In this document: positions 1 through 5,667 of the stretch, piece by piece
Position numbering within the stretch: position 1 is the stretch's first letter
How the letters are laid out: each line of letters starts with the position of its first letter
Assembly (NCBI GenBank): GCA_003695215.1
Contig: RFIM01000039.1
Coordinates: 1-9,017 of the forward strand
Length of the DNA: 9,017 nt
Direction of reading: 5' to 3'
Source: Chloroflexota bacterium
GTDB taxonomy: Bacteria; Chloroflexota; Anaerolineae; Aggregatilineales; UBA2796
The notes under the pieces: model-generated
Told to the model about the DNA's origin: nothing
Databases searched by the model: none
The model's input: only the letters and a program-made list of their open reading frames with translations
Program-made: the position numbers and the translations under genes

Positions 1-156
1 AGCGGCGCCGATCTGGCTCTGAGCCTGCTCTGGCTATCGGCAGCGCTCACACTGAGCCTTATGACCTGTGTCAGGCTGCTCGATGCGCAGCTGCGGCAGA
101 TTGGCGTCCGCTTTTTACAACGCGCTGTGCCTTTAGCGCCGAGGAGACTCTCATGA
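1..156 (+). CDS. C-terminus of an unidentified membrane protein (5'-truncated by window edge)
   Basis: Frame 1 is open from the first base to a TGA at 154-156 and encodes the last 51 residues of a protein. Residues about 4-27 are strongly hydrophobic (Leu/Ala/Ser-rich, LSLLWLSAALTLSLM) and fit a final transmembrane helix. They are followed by a basic tail rich in Arg, which by the positive-inside rule would lie in the cytoplasm. The stop overlaps the start of the next gene as ATGA, so the two are probably translationally coupled. Frame 3 is also open here but gives a polar, low-complexity peptide without family character. Because a methyltransferase and a glycosyltransferase follow, a polysaccharide flippase, polymerase or other envelope enzyme is possible, but too little is present to name it. 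Confidence 0.6.
   Translation, partial: SGADLALSLLWLSAALTLSLMTCVRLLDAQLRQIGVRFLQRAVPLAPRRLS
141..146 (+). promoter_or_regulatory. Ribosome binding site of the methyltransferase gene
   Basis: GAGGAG lies 6 nt before the ATG at 153 and inside the end of the preceding gene. It supports the start that begins with the zinc-ribbon cysteines, rather than any longer reading of this open frame. Confidence 0.6.
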
Positions 157-1100
157 GCGCGACCTGCCCTTATTGCGGCGAAAGTGCGGCTTTCCTATTC
201 CATGCGCAGGACGAGAATCGGCGCAGCACAGCCGAGATCTTCACTTACTACCGTTGTTCGTGCTGCCAGTTGATTTTTTTGCAGCCGCTGCCGAGCGATC
301 TGAGCGCATATTACGTCGGCGATTACCACGCGCAGCCTGCGACTGAGTCTGAGCGCGCTTTCCATGCGCGGCTGGAAGCGATCAAATTAGCTTATGTGCA
401 GCGCTATGCGCGTGGCAAATCGCTTTTGGAGATCGGGCCTTCCTATGGCGCCTTTTTGCACCTCGCCAAGCAGGCAGGCTTTGTGCCACAAGCTATCGAG
501 CTGGATTCGGCATGCGTGCGCGCGCTGAACGCCGCAGGCATCCCGACCTTGCAGAGCGCTGAGCCTGCTCAGGCGCTCAAAACGCTCGGTCAATACGATG
601 TGATCGGCCTGTGGCACGTCATCGAGCATTTGCCTGAGGCTTGGGATGTGCTCAGCGAAGCGGCGCGCCATCTCAAGCCGAATGGCATCCTAGTTGTTGC
701 AGCGCCTAATCCACAAGCGCTAACTTTTCGGCTCTTCAAAGCGCATTGGAGCTATCTGGATGCGCCACGGCATGTGTATCTATTGCCAATCTCGCTGCTG
801 ACTCAAGTGGCGCGCCAAAGCGGCTTGACGCCGATTCTGTGCAGCACGAATAACGCCGAAGCGCGTTGGCACAACTATGCCGCATGGCGCGGCAGCCTGA
901 TCAACGTGATCGGCGCACAGCGCGTGCGCGCGGCGCTAAGTTTGCCGCAAAGCGCCGCACAGCCGCGCTCGCTGAGCTCGCGCTTGAAAGCGCGCTTGTT
1001 CCGTCTAGCCTTGCGCCTCCTGATGCTCACAACTGCGCCGCTGGAAGGCACAGGTCAGCGTGGCAGCGCCTATACGCTTATCTTCAGAAAGGCCGTATGA
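153..1100 (+). CDS. Class I SAM-dependent methyltransferase with N-terminal zinc-ribbon motif
   Basis: The 315-residue protein is predicted to transfer a methyl group from S-adenosylmethionine to an unknown acceptor in the cytoplasm. Residues 5-8 (CPYC) and 35-38 (CSCC) form a CxxC...CxxC pair of the kind that binds zinc at the front of many Methyltransf_23-type enzymes. The Rossmann core follows: SAM-binding motif I at 91-99 (LLEIGPSYG, a variant of the usual GxGxG loop), the acidic strand end at 115-118 (IELD), and the post-motif HVIEHLPE at 155-162. The APRHVYLLPISLL stretch at 204-216 is typical of this family. The C-terminal 80 residues are basic and partly hydrophobic and may contact membrane or a lipid-linked substrate (inference). 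The gene overlaps both neighbours by 4 bp (ATGA). Its partners suggest methylation of a sugar or glycan precursor. Fold confidence is high; substrate is unknown. Confidence 0.85.
   Translation: MSATCPYCGESAAFLFHAQDENRRSTAEIFTYYRCSCCQLIFLQPLPSDLSAYYVGDYHAQPATESERAFHARLEAIKLAYVQRYARGKSLLEIGPSYGAFLHLAKQAGFVPQAIELDSACVRALNAAGIPTLQSAEPAQALKTLGQYDVIGLWHVIEHLPEAWDVLSEAARHLKPNGILVVAAPNPQALTFRLFKAHWSYLDAPRHVYLLPISLLTQVARQSGLTPILCSTNNAEARWHNYAAWRGSLINVIGAQRVRAALSLPQSAAQPRSLSSRLKARLFRLALRLLMLTTAPLEGTGQRGSAYTLIFRKAV
1086..1092 (+). promoter_or_regulatory. Ribosome binding site of the glycosyltransferase gene
   Basis: AGAAAGG sits 4 nt before the ATG at 1097. The same frame is open further upstream to an ATG at 866, but that stretch lies inside the methyltransferase gene and encodes an Arg/Ala-rich peptide without domain character, so the start at 1097 is preferred. 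Confidence 0.5.
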
Positions 1101-2170
1101 GCGCGCCGACTTTCTCGATCGTGATTCCGACGCGCAACGGCGAGCGCTATCTGGCCGCAGCCATTGAGAGTGTCATTGCACAGCGGTACCCGCATTGGCG
1201 CCTGCATATTCTGGAAAGTGGCTCGACGGACGGAACACGCGCGCTTGTAGCGCGCTATTTAGACGATCCGCGCATTGTGCTACACAGCACGCCCACTGAT
1301 CAGCCTGCGCTAGATATCATCGGCAACTGGTCGCGAATTCTGCAGCTCGATCTGAGCGAGTATTTGACCATTCTTGGGCATGACGATCTGCTCAGCGCCG
1401 ATTTTCTAGCAGAGATCGTCGCCCTGATCGCTGCCGAGCCGAATGCTTCGCTGTGGCTGACGCATTTTGATCTGATCGATAGTCAAGGCGCGTTGATCCG
1501 TCCATGCAAGGCGATGCCTGCGCGCTTGGATGCGGATGCCTATCTGCTAGGCTTGCACACGCGTCGTTTTGAGAGCTACGCCACAGGCTACGTCATGCGC
1601 AGCGCCGATTACAAGCGGCTTGGTGGCATTCCGCCGTTGCGTAATCTGCTGTACGCCGATCTGCTGTTGTGGTATCGTCTGGCCAAACTGAGCTACTTGG
1701 CGTGTAGTCCTCGCTATGCTTTCAGCTATCGCGTGCACAGCGAAAGCATGTCTTACGCGATGCAGCTAAGTGATTGGTACGCTGCCTCAGAGGAATATCT
1801 GCAGGCGCTAGGGCAAAGCGATCATTTTGCCGATTCGGCGCGGCGCGCTGCGGCCTATGCTTGCATTGGGCACGAGCTGAAGCGCGCCTTCTATCGCAGC
1901 TTGGTGGCGCTGATTGAAGATGGCACGCCTGCACAACGGCGCGCCTTTCAGCGTCTCAGGCGCGAGATTGCGGCACGTGCTGCACGTGCGGGCATCACAA
2001 GCTATGCTGATTGGCGCAGCGCGCTCCTGAGCGCGATTGCTCAGGTGCCAAGCCGCGCTGTGCGCCGCGCGCTCTTCGCGCCGATTCGCCTATGGCGCGT
2101 CAGGCGTGCCAAGCGCTTAGCTCGGCGCGCTCAAGCGGATCGATCGCGCCTTCCAATGGTAAGTCGTTAG
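1097..2170 (+). CDS. Family 2 (GT-A fold) glycosyltransferase
   Basis: This 357-residue protein is a predicted inverting glycosyltransferase using a nucleotide-sugar donor, probably at the cytoplasmic face of the membrane. The GT2 signature is complete. FSIVIPTRNGERYL opens the fold at 6-19, and ESGSTDGT at 40-47 is the donor-base loop. HDD at 95-97 is the metal-binding DxD equivalent, LTHFDLID at 121-128 is a later strand, and Asp188 in YADLLLWYRL is a candidate catalytic base. YRVHSESMS at 211-219 is the usual GT2 motif after the catalytic core. The C-terminal 90 residues are very Arg/Ala-rich and amphipathic, with no obvious transmembrane helix. The start ATG overlaps the methyltransferase stop (ATGA), indicating coupled translation. 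The last 71 bp overlap the end of the opposing asparagine-synthase homologue. Sugar and acceptor cannot be told from the sequence; a role in polysaccharide or glycolipid assembly is inferred. Confidence 0.85.
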   Translation: MSAPTFSIVIPTRNGERYLAAAIESVIAQRYPHWRLHILESGSTDGTRALVARYLDDPRIVLHSTPTDQPALDIIGNWSRILQLDLSEYLTILGHDDLLSADFLAEIVALIAAEPNASLWLTHFDLIDSQGALIRPCKAMPARLDADAYLLGLHTRRFESYATGYVMRSADYKRLGGIPPLRNLLYADLLLWYRLAKLSYLACSPRYAFSYRVHSESMSYAMQLSDWYAASEEYLQALGQSDHFADSARRAAAYACIGHELKRAFYRSLVALIEDGTPAQRRAFQRLRREIAARAARAGITSYADWRSALLSAIAQVPSRAVRRALFAPIRLWRVRRAKRLARRAQADRSRLPMVSR

Positions 2171-3986
2171 CAATATGGCGCGCGTGCCACAGCTGGAAGG
2201 CCAGAATCAGCCAGAGCGGACGCGCTTCGTTGACCGCGCCGCTCTGATGCGCGGCGATCAAGTCGGCGACTGCTTGCGGCGCGAAAATCTCGCTTGCTGC
2301 AAGGCGCTCAGCGCTCAGATAGCGCGCAAGCAAGGGCTTGAGTGCGCCGCGCAGCCAGACTGAAGCCGCTGCGAAGGCATCGCGCTTAGGGCGATTGATC
2401 AAAGTAGGCGGCACCAGGTCTGAGACGGCGTGCCTTAGCACCATTTTATAGCCGTTGCTGCGCAGCTTGTGGCACAGCGGTGTATGTAGGGCTAGATCGA
2501 CCAGCTGATGATCCTCAAATGGCGCTAGAATCGGCACGCTGAAGGCTTCGCCAAGCTGATCGAGCCGCAAATTAGCGCACTCAGCCAGCCATAGGCTCAA
2601 GTTGGCGAAAGCGATGCGGTCGGCGAAGTGGTGCGTGCGCGGTGCGTTCAGCACAGGGCGCAGCGTCTGTGCCAGCTGAGCATAAGCATCTTTGGCAAGC
2701 GCCTGATCGCCGAGCAGGTGCGGCAAGCGCTCAAGGGCGATCAGGCGCGTCCAGGCGAGGTAACGGCGCACGGCGTCAGTTTCACGGGCTTTGCTCGCCA
2801 AGCGATTGAAGTGACTGGGCAGGCGCGCCAAGAGCGGCGTCAGGAAGCGGCGCAGCGCCTGCGGCACTTGCAGATATAGCTCCAGGAGGCGATCAGCGCG
2901 GTATAGGCGCTGCCCTGCAAACAGCTCATCGCCGCCTTCGCCGCTCAGCAGCAGCTGGATGCCGTGCTCGCGCGCCAAAGCTGTAGCGTAGGTCAGCGGC
3001 ACGATGGAAGGCTGGCTGCTTGGCTCATCCAGTGCAGCGATGATATGTGGCAGGAAATCAGCTAGGCGTTCGTCATTGGGCACGGTCACGGCATAGTGAT
3101 CGGCGCCGATCTTGTGCGCTGCCAAGGCGGCAAAATGCGCATCTGTGTGCAAAGATGAGCCTGAGACCTGCGCATAGCGCGCCGTGAAAGTGATCACTTT
3201 GCCGTTGTGCCGCGCGATCAGCGCCGCCACAGCCGCTGAGTCAATGCCACTGCCCAGCAGTGCGCCAACTGCGCGCGTGCCTTGCACGCGCACCTTGACT
3301 GCTTCATCGAGCCTTTGGCGCAAGCGTTGGGCCGCGTCCTCAAAGGCGATCTGCCCGTTGCTGATCGTATCCATGCGCGGACGCCAATAGCGATCCACAC
3401 GGCAGCCATGCTCATTGACCAGCATATATTCGGCAGGCGCCAGCTTGCAGACATCTTCGAAGAGCGTGTGCGGCGGCGGCACATATCCCAGGCTCAGGTA
3501 GTACAACAGCGCGGCGCGATTCACGGCACGCGGCAGCCGCTCGGCTGCCAAAAGGCGCTGCGCCTGCGTAGCAAACAGGAAGTCCGTGCCGCACAGCGCA
3601 TAGTAGAGCGCGCGCTCGCCCATGCGGTCGCGCGCCAGGATCAACCACTGGCGTTCCGCGTCCCAGATGGCCAGTGCAAAGCAGCCGTGCAGGTGTGCCA
3701 GCACGTCTACGCCCCAGCATTGGTAGCCAAGCGCCACAAGCGCAGGCGCGCTCGTTGCTTGCGCCCTGAGCGCTTCATCGTAGGTTTCAAGCGCTCGCTT
3801 CAAGGCTGCGCCGTTATACAGCACGCCGCTGAGGGCAACCTGCACCTTCTTGTTATCGTGATAATCAGCTGAATTGGCGCTCAGGATCAGCTTATCGTGC
3901 CTATAGAGCGGCAAAGAGCCTGCCATGCGCGCCACAAGCTCAGAGTTAGCGCCTGATGGATTGAAGTGTCCTAGAACGATGCTCAT
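2100..3986 (-). CDS. Asparagine-synthase homologue with degenerate glutaminase domain
   Basis: The protein is 628 residues, the size class of class II (glutamine-dependent) asparagine synthetases. The ATP-pyrophosphatase half looks functional: LLGSGIDS at 243-250 is a PP-loop (usual form SGGLDS), DEPSS is at 320-324, LLSGEGGDELF at 346-356 is canonical, PILAPFEDHQLVDLAL at 485-500 matches the conserved PFLDHRLVEFA block, and NRPKR at 531-535 is conserved. The N-terminal Ntn-type glutaminase half is abnormal. The protein begins MSIVLGHF instead of MCGIxGx, so the nucleophile Cys is Ser. The NGEIYN motif reads SGVLYN (53-58), and RGPD is not recognisable. LHGCFALAIWD (99-109) and LARDRMGERALYYA (117-130) still show the fold. 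No upstream in-frame start restores a Cys. It may adenylate a carboxylate and use ammonia or an internal amine, as beta-lactam synthetases and lasso-peptide cyclases do. The true substrate is unknown; a cell-surface modification role is inferred from the facing genes. Confidence 0.85.
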   Translation of the reverse strand: MSIVLGHFNPSGANSELVARMAGSLPLYRHDKLILSANSADYHDNKKVQVALSGVLYNGAALKRALETYDEALRAQATSAPALVALGYQCWGVDVLAHLHGCFALAIWDAERQWLILARDRMGERALYYALCGTDFLFATQAQRLLAAERLPRAVNRAALLYYLSLGYVPPPHTLFEDVCKLAPAEYMLVNEHGCRVDRYWRPRMDTISNGQIAFEDAAQRLRQRLDEAVKVRVQGTRAVGALLGSGIDSAAVAALIARHNGKVITFTARYAQVSGSSLHTDAHFAALAAHKIGADHYAVTVPNDERLADFLPHIIAALDEPSSQPSIVPLTYATALAREHGIQLLLSGEGGDELFAGQRLYRADRLLELYLQVPQALRRFLTPLLARLPSHFNRLASKARETDAVRRYLAWTRLIALERLPHLLGDQALAKDAYAQLAQTLRPVLNAPRTHHFADRIAFANLSLWLAECANLRLDQLGEAFSVPILAPFEDHQLVDLALHTPLCHKLRSNGYKMVLRHAVSDLVPPTLINRPKRDAFAAASVWLRGALKPLLARYLSAERLAASEIFAPQAVADLIAAHQSGAVNEARPLWLILAFQLWHARHIANDLPLEGAIDPLERAELSAWHA

Positions 3987-4012
3987 CGCGATCCGAACGA
4001 ACAGTACAGCAG

Positions 4013-4036
4013 CCTGACAGATCGGATTCTATCAGG
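4013..4036. repeat. Imperfect inverted repeat upstream of the asparagine-synthase homologue
   Basis: Ten-base arms (CCTGACAGAT and TTCTATCAGG) match at 8 of 10 positions around a 4-base centre, ending 27 bp before the start codon at 3986. On the minus strand the dyad contains TAGAAT (4026-4031), a fair -10 hexamer, but I see no acceptable -35 at 16-18 bp. It could be an operator or a leader hairpin. A 9-bp direct repeat, TCGGATTCT, occurs at 4022-4030 and 4051-4059. The rest of the 100-bp gap (3987-4086) shows no terminator. Confidence 0.35.
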
Positions 4037-4086
4037 GCCTGCCTGTGCGCTCGGATTCTTTCATCATGTGCTAAGCGCAGACTCAG

Positions 4087-4767
4087 CTACGCCGAGCGCA
4101 AGCTTGGCACGCGCTGGCGCACAGCCAAGGCGCCGTACTGTAAGAAGGCGCGCCACGACCATAAGCCGCCTTCTGCCCAAGTTCGGCGCATCCGAATCGC
4201 CTGCAGCAGCTCGCCGACCGAATCGCCTGCAAAGTGCGTGCAAGCGCTGCCAATGGCATTGAGCGTATGCGCATCGCTGCCGCCGCAAGCCGCCAAGCCG
4301 TAATGCGCAGCGTTCAGCGCTGCAAGCCGCCAATTGATCGGCACGCCTGCAAAGCTGCCATTCAGGACTTCCAAACCGTCTAGGTCAGTGTGGAGTGCGT
4401 CTAGCATGGCGCGCGAAGCCGACGGACACCACCAGCTGAGCGGATGCGCCGCGATCGCCAGGCCGCCTTGCTCGTGCACAGCAGCGACCGTCTCAGCCAT
4501 GCTCAGATCAGCAGCGATCAGGCGCTCAATGCCAAGCGCCAGCAGATGACCGTCGCGCGTGCTGATCTCGACACCGACCAGCACTGCCACGCGCATGCGC
4601 TTGGCCGCAGCCCGATCGCGTGCGCGCAAGGCGCCTTCCAGGCAATCATGATCAGTGATGGCGATCACATCCAGATCGCTGCGCTGTTCCACGTGCGCCA
4701 AGATCGCCTCGACGCTCGCGCTACCGTCGCTATAAGTGCTGTGGATGTGCAGATCAGCTTTGCCCAC
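4087..4767 (-). CDS. PHP-domain metal-dependent phosphoesterase
   Basis: A compact protein of 226 residues from the GTG at 4767 (228 from a TTG at 4773) consisting of one PHP domain. Numbering from the TTG, the full metal-binding set is visible: DLHIHSTYSDG at 7-17 (His9, His11, Asp16), ITDHD at 39-43, GVEIS at 67-71 (Glu69), AAHP at 108-111 (His110), and GGSDAH at 164-169 (Asp167, His169). Such proteins hydrolyse phosphoesters with a tri-metal centre. Stand-alone members include RNase AM / nucleoside 3',5'-bisphosphate phosphatases (usually about 280-290 residues, longer than this) and many of unknown substrate. It lies between thiD and the asparagine-synthase homologue on the same strand with gaps of about 100 bp on both sides, so shared transcription is possible but not shown. 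The GTG is chosen because AGGAG lies 9 nt before it but only 3 nt before the TTG; a stop lies just upstream of the TTG. Confidence 0.85.
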   Translation of the reverse strand: MGKADLHIHSTYSDGSASVEAILAHVEQRSDLDVIAITDHDCLEGALRARDRAAAKRMRVAVLVGVEISTRDGHLLALGIERLIAADLSMAETVAAVHEQGGLAIAAHPLSWWCPSASRAMLDALHTDLDGLEVLNGSFAGVPINWRLAALNAAHYGLAACGGSDAHTLNAIGSACTHFAGDSVGELLQAIRMRRTWAEGGLWSWRAFLQYGALAVRQRVPSLRSA

Positions 4768-4776
4768 GCTCAACTG

Positions 4777-4784
4777 CTCCTCTC
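4777..4784 (-). promoter_or_regulatory. Ribosome binding site deciding the PHP gene start
   Basis: GAGAGGAG on the minus strand ends 9 nt before GTG 4767 and 3 nt before TTG 4773, favouring the GTG. The 102-bp gap that holds it (4768-4869) also carries the 9-bp direct repeat TAAGGTTGC described separately, and no clear promoter or terminator. Confidence 0.6.
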
Positions 4785-4801
4785 AAGGCCCTCGCCCGCC
4801 C

Positions 4802-4852
4802 TAAGGTTGCCCGATTTCAATTAAGGGATGGGGAGAGTTACGTTAAGGTTGC
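4802..4852. repeat. Pair of 9-bp direct repeats between thiD and the PHP gene
   Basis: TAAGGTTGC occurs at 4802-4810 and again at 4844-4852, start-to-start distance 42 bp, about four helical turns. The stretch between them is AT-richer than the surrounding genes and includes CAATTAAGG. This could be a paired regulator site for the PHP gene or merely a chance repeat in a spacer. Confidence 0.3.
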
Positions 4853-4869
4853 GCGTGAGTGGTGGAAGT

Positions 4870-5667
4870 TCAGGGCAGGTGCGGCGCGCCGTGATCCAGC
4901 ACAGCGCGTTCGCCCTTGCCCAGGCGCCAAGTCATGGCCGCCTGCAGCGCCTCGCGCACGTAGGCTTGCGCTGTCTGCACAGCTGTGCGCAGATCGCGCC
5001 CATGCGCTAACTCAGCCGTGATGCAGGCTGCGAAGGTACAGCCGGCGCCGCGTGGATTGTGCGCTGCTAAGCGCGGACTGGTTAGCACAGTGAGCTGGTC
5101 GGCTTCCCACAGCACGTCATGGATCGCCTCTGATTCGGCATGACCGCCTTTGATCAGCACGGCGCGAGCGCCAAAAGCTGCCAGCAAGCGCGCTGCTTCT
5201 GGCAACGCCTCAGGTCGGGTCAAGGGCAGGCCTGTCAGCAAGCGCGCTTCTTCCAGGTTCGGCGTGATCAGCCGTGCGCGTGGGAAGAGCAGGCGCTTAT
5301 AGGCTTCCAGAGCTTCAGGCGCGACGATCAAGCGACCTTTGCCATCTACCAGCACAGGATCGACGACCAGATTCGGCGCCTCAGGTGGCACGGACTCAGC
5401 CACTGCGGCGATGACCTCAGCGCTGAGCAGCAAGCCGCACTTGATCGCGTCCGCGCCGAGATCGGCTAGCACAACGCGAATTTGCTGTGCCACGAACTCA
5501 GGCGGCACGCGTTGAAAGGCAGCAATCTGCAGCGAATCCTGAGCGGTCAGCGCTGTGAGCGCCGCCATACCATAGACTCGCCGCGCCGCGAACGTCTTCA
5601 AGTCCGCTTGAAGACCTGCCGCGCCGCTCGAGTCGGACGCAGCGATCGCCAAAGCGCGCGGAATCAT
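4870..5667 (-). CDS. thiD: Hydroxymethylpyrimidine/phosphomethylpyrimidine kinase ThiD
   Basis: ThiD phosphorylates 4-amino-5-hydroxymethyl-2-methylpyrimidine (HMP) to HMP-P and then to HMP-PP, the pyrimidine half of thiamin, in the cytoplasm. At 265 residues it has the usual family length. The N-terminus RALAIAASDSSGAAGLQADLKTF (4-26) matches the ThiD substrate-binding start, with TALTAQ at 38-43 supplying a Gln of the pyrimidine pocket. VVDPVLVDGKGRLI at 101-114, TPNLEEARLLTG at 135-146 and VLIKGGHAES at 170-179 are conserved ribokinase-fold blocks. NPRGAGCTFAA at 204-214 is the anion hole and ATP site, with Cys210 at the position of the catalytic ThiD Cys. The ATG overlaps the stop of the M20 hydrolase gene as ATGA, so the two are coupled. 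No TPP riboswitch is visible. Some homologues act on pyridoxal, but the Cys-containing loop favours ThiD. Confidence 0.88.
   Translation of the reverse strand: MIPRALAIAASDSSGAAGLQADLKTFAARRVYGMAALTALTAQDSLQIAAFQRVPPEFVAQQIRVVLADLGADAIKCGLLLSAEVIAAVAESVPPEAPNLVVDPVLVDGKGRLIVAPEALEAYKRLLFPRARLITPNLEEARLLTGLPLTRPEALPEAARLLAAFGARAVLIKGGHAESEAIHDVLWEADQLTVLTSPRLAAHNPRGAGCTFAACITAELAHGRDLRTAVQTAQAYVREALQAAMTWRLGKGERAVLDHGAPHLP

Noticed and set aside
866..1096. Longer glycosyltransferase starting at the ATG at 866
   Set aside because: The added 77 residues lie inside the methyltransferase gene, are Arg/Ala-rich and have no domain character; the ATG at 1097 has a ribosome binding site and begins the normal GT2 N-terminus.
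3282..3872. 196-codon open frame on plus, antisense to the asparagine-synthase homologue
   Set aside because: It lies wholly opposite a gene with clear conserved motifs, shows no family resemblance, and such antisense frames are common in GC-rich DNA.
2100..4086. Lasso-peptide or beta-lactam biosynthetic cluster around the asparagine-synthase homologue
   Set aside because: No precursor peptide, transglutaminase-like leader peptidase, RiPP recognition element or beta-lactam partner enzyme is present nearby; only the loss of the catalytic Cys is shared.
4444..4824. 126-codon plus-strand open frame opposite the PHP gene
   Set aside because: It mirrors the PHP gene and its composition looks like reverse-strand coding shadow, with no motif of its own.
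4450..5649. GCGATCGC octamers resembling the cyanobacterial HIP1 repeat
   Set aside because: Only about two copies were noticed in 9 kb, which a GC-rich sequence full of GCGC and GATC words can give by chance.
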